Source: Dermanyssus gallinae
Taxonomy: Eukaryota; Arthropoda; Arachnida; Mesostigmata; Dermanyssidae
Length of the DNA: 64,000 bases
Reading direction: 5' to 3'
NCBI GenBank assembly: GCA_003439945.1
Contig: QVRM01002479.1
Span: forward strand, 248,001-312,000
Shown here piece by piece: positions 9,838-20,850 of the stretch; the first letter of the stretch is position 1; each line of letters begins with the position of its first letter. The translations under genes and the position numbers were made by a program. The notes under the pieces are model-generated. The model was not told the DNA's origin. It did not search any database and saw nothing but the letters and a program-made list of their open reading frames with translations.

Positions 9838-11060
9838 TGGACTGGCTTGGAAATGATGGCATTCCTAGAAACAGAGCCTGTTAGTTTGAAAACGGCCAAT
9901 CATTTCTGCGATCCTACACGTTCACGAGAAACGACTTCTTCTCCTTGTAACGAGTCGTAATATCTCCGTGCCGCATTTCGAGTCCCGCAAACGCCGGCTC
10001 CATCCGGCTGGCGGAAGAGGCACAATTTCCTGCATCTATGGCGCTCGATGTTTAGTCAGAACTGATAGAGCGTAAAAACCGAACAGTTGCGCTAGTACTT
10101 CAATGCGAGTACCTGGGACCACGCTTTATCCAGGGGACCGTTAAAATCGCTGAAGCGAGAATATTTTCCAGGCGCCGGCCTGGAAAGTGGTACTCGGCAT
10201 TGTTCCAAAGGCCGGAGACGTTGTACGTCTCACAAATAGCTGAACGAAGCAACTCTAATACCCAACGAAAATCCGCTATAGCACGTCATGCGAGCCAGCA
10301 GGGATCAAACAAAGCTAGAAATTTGGAAATCGATTTTCGAGAGATTCTTGGTGGTGTGTAATCAGTGCCAAAATGTCCGCAATAAAAACTCACGACAATA
10401 TAGTTTGGCGTCTTGAAATAAATGCCTTTGGACAGATGTACAATGTTTATGTTCTAAGTCGAATTTTTGCTATCTGTAGATACGTCAGTACCACCTGAGG
10501 ATTGTACACACAAGGCAAATATCTAATATAATACAATACAAAGTCACTGGTATTCTAAAGACTTATATTCCTCTGTGCACATCAAACATGAATCAGCGTA
10601 CCCTACAAAATGCGTAGAAGAGATAGTGGTCACTATTCCTTCCACAGTAGGAACAAGGCTGATGATGATGATGATGTCAGCCGAGAACGTAAAAACAACT
10701 AGATCTCCTTATTAAAACATAACTGGCGCAGTTGCCTTGAACTCCTGCAGTCCGTGTAAGTAGCGCGGTTAGTCATACAGTATACAGCGATTTGTTTTTG
10801 CTGTTGCAATTCAAATCAAACATACCGCTTCCAAGCAGCACTCCAGTGAACTAGCCCCATTAGCGGCTTAGTTTATTTCGGGATTTCAAATTTGCGATGC
10901 AACTGCAGCGATGCACTGAGCATGTATGTACGACGTGCGCAGTAATTTATGGCGATAAATAGCGGCTGCTACATGCAAGCAAAGAGAATATATACATCTA
11001 TTTATATGTATCGTAGAAAGAGTGTATAGCGTTGTTATAGAAAATTGTTGTTACGAATTG
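9836..11060. other. Unassigned DNA
   Basis: A perfect 9-bp dyad (TTTCCAGGC / GCCTGGAAA, four-base loop) lies near 10,165. A short GAT triplet run lies near 10,660. No open frame of note. Confidence 0.4.
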
Positions 11061-11723
11061 TGCCCTTTGTTGTAGCGGAGGAGGCGGCGGCGGCGGAGGC
11101 GTTTATTACTCGTTTGTTTTCTCAGCGGGGTCTTTTCATTGGCAGCGCCAGCTCCTTATTAGGTAAGACATTTTTCATCTTGTGTCCCGCTGGCACATAC
11201 AGTGCGACATAATGGTGGCATCTGGCATACTCTGTTCTCTATTCTGTTGCCGTCTGCGCTGTGTTGAACACTGCCCACGCCCGCGTCGGGATGGCGTCTC
11301 GCGTCGCATTTTGTCACCCGAAATGCAACAAAGAGTTCGTACAGACCGCACATGACAAGTATGCTGCTCCTGCTGCTGCTGCTGATGCTGCTGCTCGGGT
11401 TTGCCGGCATGGCACTGTAATTATAAAATAAAATACAGTTTTTGTTTGATATAAAGCCGGGTGGCAGCCGATTAATTGTAGCTGCTGTGATGATTAAGTG
11501 CCGCCCACGTCTCTTGCCACTTAATAGGGTAGCCAGAAGACATGCAGTGCCTACGCACAGTGTTTCTACACCGGTCTACGGTCCGGCCATCCAATTTCGG
11601 CGAAAAACACCACTTTTTTTGGGACGACCTTAAAGCAACAATAAACCAATTAATTGGTTAAATAGACATCTCTGTCTTCAGGTAGCCTAACGTCATATGG
11701 TGCGTGTGCAAACATGCACACAC

Positions 11724-11862
<139 letters not shown>

Positions 11863-11894
11863 CTTGGTACTCACTATTGGTACTATGTAGTACC

Positions 11895-12099
11895 GAGCAA
11901 GACGACATAGTAGTAAAGCTTTTGTCTTGAATTCGGGAGGCCTGGGTTTGAGACCGAGACAGCCATTCTTAAATTGGATTTCATGGTTTTCATGTTAGAC
12001 TAGGTGAATGCCGTAGTGGACTAAAAATCGGCATGACATGAAAAACCGTACAAGGACCTTACGGACCAACTTAGCCATACGGACCAACTAAAAAACAAT
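11895..12099 (+). repeat. tRNA-derived SINE, family 1, copy b
   Basis: Matches the copies at 976 and 20,656: GAGCAAGA start, GGGTTTGAGACC in place of the B box, TTCTTAAATTGG body and ACCTTACGGA near the end. It is more diverged than the other copies. The tail carries a second GGACCAACT phrase, suggesting a small internal duplication. Confidence 0.82.
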
Positions 12100-13287
12100 T
12101 TGCCAACATATTCTGTGTCTTTAAGAGATCGTAAAACTAGCTTCAATTATCACCTTGAATGATTATATAATGGTTTACTTGCTCATCAACAAACGTGCTC
12201 ACACTGCGATGTGTATACGATGCAACATAATATAATAACATATTGCGGGCATCGTAGCTTTATAATGTCAAACCTCTATTCTGTATGGTTGCTTGATCAT
12301 TATTAACCTCCTGTATCATAACTTCATTAGCGACATTGATGAAGCAAGGATAAGCAAAAGCTGTGTACACTTGTGCCATATGGCTGCACACGTTCTCAAG
12401 TAATTTTCTGCTGAATATCAAGAAAACTAGATCCAGTGATGCAGAACCGTTAACCAGCCTGCCTGGCACCCTTTCACACGGGTCGATGGCGAGGAGTGAA
12501 ATATCGACTCACAACAAATTAGAAAGCAAGCGCTTTGGCTAGGAGTCCCAAAGCCAAATGCCAAAACGGCCAAATATGCACGAGTATTGCAATAATTTCA
12601 CGATCTGGCAGTTCAATGCTGAGCCAACTTATATCGACGAATTTGCTTTTGAGCAAACAGAACACGTTCCGGAGCGGACGAGCTTTAATTCGAGCATAGG
12701 GACTCACCGTAGAGTCCGAGTACTTAGGCCAGCAAATGCCTACAACACCCATCCAAAAGCCAGGTAGTAATTATTGGTTTCGGCTTGACATTCATGGAGC
12801 GTATCTCTCTCTCTCTCTCTCTCTCTTTACCCGCTTGTCACTACATACATCCGTAATAACCAAACCGAAAGCATAGCGGATTATGACATACAGGATTTGA
12901 TTTTCGCGCGTTTGCGCGACTCACTTTGAAAATGCCCACCAGCTTGATTTAGACGATATCCAGCAGCTGAGCCTATATCGAGCTCGCTCGATCGACCAAA
13001 TGTATTCAGGTTCGTTCTCCAACTTTCTGACGAGATCAACCAACTAAGCCGCTCCGAGAGATCATCCGCATTTTGAGCTCCAGGCTTCAACTCGACAGGC
13101 TGTCGAAAGGACGTCCGTTTCCTGCTTTGCTTTCGCCTCTGTGGGTAAGCCAATAAAATCAACATGTTGTTCAACGCATGCTCCTTGTAAAATAATAATT
13201 GAAAAAATGCAAGTATCCACCCAGGTCCTGGCCTTACTGTATTATCACCTCGAGCTTGATCATTGCGCAGAGGTTTCTCATATACGC
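12100..13287. other. Unassigned DNA with a (TC)n run
   Basis: A CT run lies at about 12,806-12,828. Small frames without recognisable domains. No mobile element detected. Confidence 0.42.
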
Positions 13288-13312
13288 ATATATATATATA
13301 TATATATATATA
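13288..13312. repeat. (TA)n tract left of palindromic unit
   Basis: The TA tract runs directly into the TAGCAGAG end of the palindromic unit. Confidence 0.9.
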
Positions 13313-13355
13313 TAGCAGAGCTTCTAATCACACTGAAAAGCTAGATACCTTAGGG

Positions 13356-13391
<36 letters not shown>

Positions 13392-13438
13392 TACCCCCTT
13401 AGTTACCTAGCTTTTCACTGTGATTAGAAGCTCTGCTA
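13313..13438. mobile_element. 126-bp palindromic MITE-like unit with (TA)n core
   Basis: The left arm (13,313-13,358) starts TAGCAGAGCTTCTAATCACA. The right arm (13,389-13,438) is its near-perfect reverse complement, ending GATTAGAAGCTCTGCTA. The arms are about 46-50 bp with a few mismatches or indels and enclose about 30 bases of (TA)n. Outer TA dinucleotides are compatible with a Tc1/mariner-type target. A MITE or a collapsed foldback element are the main readings. With only one copy visible, family membership is unproven. Confidence 0.68.
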
Positions 13439-13792
13439 TCTCGACGCGATGTCATCCTAGGGGAATTTAAGATACAGTTAGGTCTAGTTAATTCCATTAC
13501 TGCACGAGAGGAAGGAAAAGCTGTGAGTATCTATTTGTTCCGCCGCCGCCGCTAGCACGTACTCGGTTGTGCGTGCTACCGCTTGACGTGCATACGAGCC
13601 CCCCGGTGTGTCTTGGCGGCGCACGCGCTGAGCGTGCTCTCAAGTGAATAATAACACGCTCCGGCCTGGAATCTGCGGCCTGCACGAGGACATGACAGCA
13701 TGATCGGACGGAAGCGGCGGCTAGAGTACAATTAGGCCATATTCGCGGAGCTATACGAGTCCGTTGACGTAGAGGTTGTGGTGGTAGTAGTA

Positions 13793-14012
13793 GTGTAGTA
13801 GTAGTAGTGTCGAGCCCGGTGGCGTGGTGGATTAGGTCTGCGCCTCGCAACCGGAGGAGACACATAGGTGCGCGGGTTCGAGCCCCACCGTTGCACCGAT
13901 TTGTATTTATGGGGGTCCGTCTATGAAGCAATGTCAAAAACTGTTCCGTGGACGTTAAATCTTGGCTGAGGGTCAGCCCGAAAACTTTACTTTTTAGTGT
14001 GGTAGTAGTAGT
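13793..14012 (+). repeat. tRNA-derived SINE, family 2, copy b, inserted in TAG repeats
   Basis: The body is about 13,809-13,996. The head has an A-box-like TGGCGTGGTGGATTAGG and a good B box GGTTCGAGCCC. The body has TATTTATGGGGGTCCGTC and the tail GGCTGAGGGTCAGCCCGAAA. It is flanked by 16-base near-identical repeats GTGTAGTAGTAGTAGT (13,793) and GTGTGGTAGTAGTAGT (13,997), consistent with a target duplication in a TAG microsatellite. This is the most complete copy of the family in the window. Confidence 0.87.

Positions 14013-14017
<5 letters not shown>

Positions 14018-14074
<57 letters not shown>
14018..14074. repeat. (TA)n microsatellite
   Basis: About 28 TA units, just downstream of the SINE target duplication. 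Confidence 0.95.
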
Positions 14075-14078
<4 letters not shown>

Positions 14079-14079
14079 G

Positions 14080-15330
14080 TCTTGATGGTTACAGGGCTAG
14101 CAACGGCTTGCCTGCTTCCCTGCTTCTAGTAGATCGGATTCGAGATCACTAAATAGCTACGTCGAGCATTGGCAATAATTGCATTGTTCTTCATTTGGCT
14201 TACATTCTCTTAATCTTCAAATCCGATTTGATTTGACGCTAAAACTACAACTGTAACTACTCTGTGTCACTTGGACAGAGTCTAAGAATGGGCTAAAAAT
14301 GCGCAAAACCGATTTGACGCTCGGGCAACTCTAGTGTGAAATCCGTCCTACATAGACAATGATAACGGACTCGGAACGGTACAATTACCCGAAAAAAAAA
14401 TACTTCCTGGTTCCGTCATTGGGTACGACGTGGTCAGGAATACGAGTTTAGTGGGTTTGTGAGTACCACACTAGGTGATGGCAGCTGTCAGTACAAGTGC
14501 ATAACGCAAGTGCATTATGTTTTTCAAAACCTCTCGTAAAAACGTAAGAGGTTTTCATGGGGCTCACATGCACAGAGTCATGAATACCGTGGTTTATTAA
14601 GTGCACTGTGCTGATGAAATTGTTAACACTGAGCAACTCGGACGGCATGCAGTAACAGCAGGATGTGAGTTTAAACATAGACGCCGGCTAGGAATATTGC
14701 TGCCTATCAACACTGTGTCAGAAAGATGTCAAAGTATAAAAGGTGAGACATTTTTTTGGCAGCACCATAACGTATGTTTGCAGCGAATCTAACACTTTGC
14801 ATTCTAGTATTTATGTCATTATACAATATTTATTTATAGCAACATTAATGTGTACAAAATACAAGTTTAGGTAAAAAAACGAAAAACAATTGAGCATAGG
14901 CAATTCTATAAAGAGGCAGTGCTAAATAATCCCCACTCTATCAACGTACCCTTCCATCGCTATATAATAATTTATAAAAGTCAAACGACAGTTGTATTTC
15001 GTTTTATAGAATGCAACGTCACCTTTAGCTGCTATGTTTGTATAAGACAACTTGCTAAGGAGCTCTACTCAAAGTGCTGCCACGAGGCAAAATCCTTTTT
15101 GGTGCAAATGCATATATCTATGCACGCCCTGGTTCGAATCCAGCACAAATCGCTGTTAGATTGGTTTTCGTGGAATCGAATTAAATTTATAAAGAATACA
15201 GAAATAGACGCCTGGCGGCCATAACCGACCAAGACAAGCTCACATGTTTTAACAAAAGGATAGTCAAAATGAATGCAAATATATCATTGTATTAGCTGTA
15301 TATATTTTAGAGTCTAAGGCTCAGAGTGCA
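14080..15330. other. Unassigned DNA
   Basis: No gene is recognised. A B-box-like GGTTCGAATCC at about 15,131 lies about 75 bases after a weak A-box-like word, possibly a decayed tRNA-derived sequence, but too weak to call. Confidence 0.4.
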
Positions 15331-15332
15331 CA

Positions 15333-15357
15333 CATATATATATATATATATATATAT
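15333..15357. repeat. (TA)n microsatellite
   Basis: About 12 TA units. Confidence 0.9.
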
Positions 15358-18009
15358 CCTTTATTTCAAATAAAAGCGTTTTTTAATAAAATATCAATTT
15401 GAAAAAAATCAAATTGTGCGCAGAGTTGGCTCGTATTCATATTGAAAGTATATGACACAACCGTGTTCAATTGCACACTGCGCTAACTACGCCGGAAAAA
15501 CCTGTCCGTGAACTGGTGTACATGCGTAAGGTTGGGCATGGGCAGACCGTCTCCACGTTTACCTCTCAGTGGATACTAAAGTCGACAAGGCCAATTTTGC
15601 GCTTAATTGGCGAAAATTAAAGAATTTAGACGATAAAGAAAAATGTAGCTACAATGTCATACAATATGTTGCGAAATTAATTGATATAAGCAACTCGTGT
15701 TTTTTTATTCCCATAGCGCGATGTCATCCGCAAACAACAGGACTGATGTTGGAAACTCTTTATTCTCTATACTTTTCTAAATGCTCGCGAAGCTAAATTC
15801 GATTTCCAAACCCATCTGGACCCATATGAGCTGAAAATAGATTCTACGCAGGCTATTCGGGTAAAATCAATTTTCAGTGCAATTGTGTAAACCAGAGTCA
15901 AACCGAGCGAACATCGCTAGCGGAGACGCAATCTTATCTAAATATGTTCTGAGGCTTGCTTGCCGTATATTAGAACTACTACCAGTGGATTTGATTCTAA
16001 CTCACTGTCCACTACGTGGGAGATTTTCAAAAAGCATTCCCAGCTGCATATTTACCATTTCACAGTCTGTACATTCAACAGCTCAACGACACTGGTAATA
16101 GTGAAGATATTAACGTTGCGTCGCCGTCTCCGCCTAAACGCGAATTGCATCGTATCGATTATTTTTCACCTCTGCATCTTGACTTACTCATTAGCTTAAT
16201 GTTTAAGGAACATATGGCACAACACATACGTCACTGCTCTCGAGACATAAAAAAGTTTCGCCTGGCAAACGTTGCTATTAAGTGACATGCCTATAAGTTA
16301 ACTCGTGTGTGTTTCTTTTTATCGTACGCGGTCCTCCCGTCATTGTATTGATCAACAATGTATCTTCACAATTAACAATCTTATCGGATAGTTATTCTAT
16401 GCATGATATCCAGGGGTTAAACGTTTTTCTGTTTATTTACCCCACTTCTATACACCACCTCAAGCACACTACTGCCGGACACCTAAATAACGAATAAGCA
16501 AAGCTTTCTAATGGAAGAGCAGAGAGACGTGCCGTCGGATAAGACCGCAACCCGACGACCACACTAAATTACACTGAACGCTTGTCGTGTGTTTTTTACT
16601 TCATATATAACATCTCAAAAACGACGATATGCAGCATTTAGCGCGCCATATCCACGCGGTAAGGCGTAAACGAAAATCTACCAAGAAGGGTTCGTTTACG
16701 CTCCTCCAGGGCCCTATAAGAAGTCTTGGAGCTGACGCGTCGATTGTATTGCCCGACTATCGCAAACGTGGGTCTCTCGTCTTTTCGAGAACATATCGAT
16801 GTTTCGTAGGTTTCTACACCGTTTCGTTGGGTGTGCGAATGATGTTCGTGTTATAGCTGAAGCGAAGTTTCAGTTCGCAGCACAGATGTATTCACTACAG
16901 ATTGGCGTACTTCGTCGACTCGAGGGCACATCACGGTTCGGTTCGAAGGACGAAAGTAACAATACCAACATGTACATATATAGCATACAGAGTGTCCGAG
17001 TTGAGCGGTTGAACTCGTTAAGAGTTAATGACAAGCCACAACTCTGAGGGTCAGCGGCTACGATGCCACAAATACTGTTGGGAAAATCCTACATATCTCA
17101 GCATGTCCAGCCGTCGGTGCTTAGAAGGTATGCCTCAGAATTAATTCCAAGCCCGTAGGGGACCGACGATGGTCTAGAATTGAAAACAACTCTCTTAGAC
17201 GACATTTTCTAATTCTATGTTTGTTGACATAAACATTTTGAATATAAAAACCCAGATAACGACTAGGAGTCTAAAGTTGTTACAACCCACGTCAATTATG
17301 GCTCGTCCACTCGGAATATTACACTATCGGAGAATATCTCGTGTAACAATGCGATTGTTATATTTGATGTATGGCAAATGACACTGCCCGGTTAGAACGA
17401 CGTGTCCATCTGCGACCCATTCCATGCAAGTGAAAATCAACAAGTTGGGTTATCACGTCTCGACACCGCGAAATAGCGTCACAATAAAAATGCTCCGTTC
17501 TTGCTGGTATGCTCTGTGTATGCATGCATATACTTATTTATACATCTGCTTCGTACCAAGTATTTTAGTCAATGCTTCCTTTCAGACCGACGATTTTGCA
17601 AATATTGTTTTCCGTCTTGTTTATAATGCTCTCCAAATAACAATATGCTGCGTTGGAATCACTGTCGAGTTCATTCAAAATTCAGAAACCTAGTTGCCTA
17701 GATTCCATGCATTTTGTAAGCAAAATTACATCAGTTCACTTGCCAAAAATTTTCGGAAGCAGAAAGAAAACACATCTTATCTGAGGCGAGGAGATTTGGC
17801 TTGTTTCACGCCGAATCAATTTCCGAGTCGTGCACGGGCTTTCGTAATATCTTGTTGGGAGCAGTATCGAATTTCCCCGAGCTTTGGCAGGTCGACTGTG
17901 TTAAACAATGCGAAAGCATCCCGGCCCTTCTTCGCTTAGTTTCCCAGAATCCCATGGACTGCATTGTATGACCGTCGTACCAAGACCGTGTATGGGCCGA
18001 TGGCGTTCC

Positions 18010-18012
<3 letters not shown>
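15358..18012. other. Unassigned AT-rich DNA
   Basis: The largest stretch without repeats in the first third. Open frames up to about 100 codons exist (for example 16,629-16,856) but none carries a recognised motif. This could be intron or intergenic DNA. Confidence 0.42.

Positions 18013-18051
<39 letters not shown>
18013..18051. repeat. (TA)n microsatellite
   Basis: About 19 TA units. Confidence 0.93.
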
Positions 18052-18055
<4 letters not shown>

Positions 18056-18249
18056 GGCATTCTTACGCGAAAAATGATTCGACTCATAACCGTAGGGAAC
18101 ACAGTAATTGAAAGCAAATGGATTGTAGCACATCAAGGTTTCCAGTGTGACATCTGTTGGCAATAACGCTTCTACATCTCGGAACAAATCATTATTCCCC
18201 TGCATAAATATGAGAAGACGCAAGTGCCTATGTTGTGCGTTCCCGCCTT

Positions 18250-18308
18250 TATATATATATATATATATACATATATTAATATATATATATATATATATAC
18301 ATATATTA

Positions 18309-18383
<75 letters not shown>
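18250..18383. repeat. (TA)n tract with higher-order CATATATTAATA interruptions
   Basis: A TA tract is broken three times by the same word, CATATATTAATATA, with a spacing of roughly 40-50 bases. It looks like a minisatellite built from TA stretches. Confidence 0.85.
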
Positions 18384-18387
<4 letters not shown>

Positions 18388-18879
18388 ATTTTAAAACACC
18401 TGGCTGCTAGTTGTGACCATAGACTACGGTCACCTTTAAAGTTACGTTAAGTTTTTGTCGAATCGTAGGAAACGTTAACCCAAGACCCTTATTTCGTAAC
18501 GACGACGCATTCGTCTATCTCAATTCAGCGTTAGATAGTTGTAACGAGCGATGTCGAACAGTAGCTGTTTGAATGCACAGCGGTTCCGACCGACATTATG
18601 CGTGATTATAAAGGTTGTCAAAATGCGTGGTTGCCAGGGTTGTAAAAATGCCAGCCGTGAAACTGCCGGACACGTACGCTCATTTATATATACGGAGAAG
18701 TCTGTCGAGGAAGTGTTTGCTGGTAATGCTTGTTATGCAACGCGCTCTAAAGGCGAAACCTGCTTGCGGATAGCTTCGACGAGAAGATGACGGTACCCCA
18801 CACGTCACATCTACATTAAAGTTACGCCAATATTACTGTGTAGCATACACGCATATATATATATATATGTATATATTTA

Positions 18880-18932
18880 AAGGCGAGCACTGCCGAGTGT
18901 GCAAACGTATTGTAAATTATTAATAAATCATC

Positions 18933-18937
<5 letters not shown>
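18880..18937 (+). mobile_element. R2-like retrotransposon, 3' UTR end only (copy c)
   Basis: The sequence GGCGAGCACTGCCGAGTGTG and what follows matches, in reverse orientation, the 3' ends of the longer copies at 48,984 and 56,947. Only about 58 bp remain. The copy is bounded on the left by a TA-rich stretch (18,852-18,877) and on the right by a (TA)n tract from 18,938. A severely 5'-truncated retrotransposition product is the simplest reading. Confidence 0.82.

Positions 18938-18972
<35 letters not shown>
18938..18972. repeat. (TA)n microsatellite at R2-like 3' end
   Basis: About 17 TA units abut the 3' end of the R2-like fragment. Confidence 0.93.
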
Positions 18973-18976
<4 letters not shown>

Positions 18977-19097
18977 AACGTGTATGCACCACTTACAAGG
19001 TGGGTTATATGCCTTTTCTGGCGACAACAGATTACGACTACGGATTTTGCAAATCGGCCGGTGCTGATTTGCAACATTGCATCGGCCGCAAACGCTT

Positions 19098-19528
19098 CGT
19101 CACGAGCTGTTGTTGTTGTTGTCGTTGTTGTTGTTGGTAGTCCTGCAGCCCCGCCAAAGGAGTCGCCAGGGACCACGCTAGGGAACGGCATGTGGGTAGC
19201 TAGATCCGTCTGTCCGTCGATCGGCCATGTCTGGATGGACCGGCCGGTGTCGCGGCACAGCCGCCCGTTCCAGCCGATACAGAGGTCCCGGTCCAGTTAC
19301 GCGCTGCAACAGCAACAACAACAGCAGCAGCAGCGGCAGCAGCAGCAACGGGTGGCGAGCCTGCCGCGGGGGGGGGGGGGTCTTCGTACGTGGGTGGTGG
19401 CTTCAGCAGCCTGGTTCTTCGTTGGCTTGGCTGGTGGTTGCGCGGAGAGCGAGGAGGGGCGCGTGGGCAGCGGTTGACATCGGCGAAGGAAGGCGAAGCC
19501 GCCGCCGCCGGCGGCGGCGGCGGCGGTG
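19098..19528. repeat. GTT, CAA/CAG and GCC/GGC triplet arrays
   Basis: A TTG run lies near 19,105-19,137, a CAACAGCAG run at 19,306-19,350, a G12 run near 19,368-19,380, and a perfect GCC-to-GGC palindrome at about 19,498-19,526. Long frames here are products of these repeats. Confidence 0.8.
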
Positions 19529-19699
19529 ACTTCCAAAAATAGCCGATGTGCGTCGAAGTGGTTAGCCGGCGCCGCAATGCTCCATTAAATAAACAGCGAG
19601 CGCTGAGGCGCGTCGTTTGAGGTTGACGGCGACGGCCGCCGCCGCCATCTCCTCTGCTGCTGCCGCGCCGCCATCTTCTCTGCTGCCGCGCCAATGTTA

Positions 19700-19832
19700 A
19701 TGTTTTTGTTGTTGTTGTCGTCGTCGTCGTCGCTGTTGTCGTTATTGTTGTTCTTGTCGTTGTCGTCGTTATTGTTGTTGTTGTTGTTATCGTCGTTATC
19801 GTTGTTGTTGTTGTAGTCGTTGTCGTGGTTTC
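19700..19832 (+). repeat. GTT/GTC triplet array
   Basis: About 130 bases of mixed GTT, GTC and ATT triplets. Confidence 0.88.
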
Positions 19833-19839
19833 CGCTGTC

Positions 19840-20520
19840 CCAGCGACAGCGTTACCGTGCTGCCGTGCCGGCAGGTGGAGACGAAGCGGTCCTCAAGCGG
19901 TTTACTCAAACGGCGGCAGCAGCAGCTTGCAACAGCGGCCTCCGCCGCCGCCACCATCACCGCCTCCAGCGGCCCCGTTTCTGGGCAGGCGTAGCGCCGC
20001 TAAAACGCGCTGCGGCGTGCGTTCTCGGCCTTCTACCACCACCACCACCACCGCCTATGCTATGAAACCCACCGCACTGCTGTCCGTACCACGTTGGGCA
20101 GCACTTGCGCAACGGCTGTTTCGTTCTCGCTATCGCTCTCGTTAGCATGGCTAAGAGGCATGGCTAAGAGTTAGCTCGCTCTCTCAGGCAGGCAGGCAGA
20201 CAGGAAGACAGAGAGACAGATAGATAGGTCGACTGGTATGCAGGAAGTTACGAGCACTGAGACGTTACACAAACAACCAGAGACACCGCCGAGATAGAGT
20301 GGCTGTCTTAACGTGTCCGCAAGGAATAACAAGATCATCATGCAAAATGCCGCCTGACTCAGCTCCATCGGTCGTCGGCTAATCGTACAGCCCAGGCTTT
20401 AGCCTCTCTTCATCGGCCATCTCGACATCTCGACAACAATGACTGCTGGAACGACAGTGATTGCATGAGGAGATGAAGGTCCCAGATGAAAATCCGGTAT
20501 CCGACACGGCAGGGCATACT
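19840..20520. other. Unassigned GC-rich to mixed DNA
   Basis: Contains ACC triplets near 20,035-20,052 and a GACA/GATA stretch at 20,190-20,228. Proline- and arginine-rich frames (19,820-20,145) have no recognisable domain. Confidence 0.4.

Positions 20521-20522
<2 letters not shown>

Positions 20523-20555
<33 letters not shown>
20523..20555. repeat. (TA)n microsatellite
   Basis: About 16 TA units, about 100 bp upstream of a family 1 SINE. Confidence 0.93.
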
Positions 20556-20559
<4 letters not shown>

Positions 20560-20655
20560 GACTTAACACTTGTTAAAATAACACATCCAATAACCGTGAA
20601 GTTTTTAACAAGCTGAACTGCTCTTGACTACGTCTGCATGCGCCCAAAAGCATCC

Positions 20656-20850
20656 GAGCAAGATGGCTTTGTGGCAAAGCCTTTGCCTTGCATTCGGGAG
20701 GACTGGGTTCGAGACCCAGACCGGCCACTCTTAAATTGGTTTGCATGGTTTCCAATTTAGACAACGTAAATGCCGGAGTGGATTAAAATTAGCCATGACA
20801 TGAAAAAAACATACACGGGCAATTGCCTTACGGAAAATCTAAAAAAAATT
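20656..20850 (+). repeat. tRNA-derived SINE, family 1, copy c
   Basis: The best-preserved copy with that at 976: GAGCAAGATGGCTTTGTGG head, GGGTTCGAGACCC B box, TTAAATTGGTTTGCATGG body and a CTAAAAAAAATT tail. Confidence 0.88.

Noticed and set aside
15131..15141. GGTTCGAATCC as a possible tRNA gene B box
   Set aside because: No convincing A box or cloverleaf could be built around it. Other B-box words belong to SINEs.
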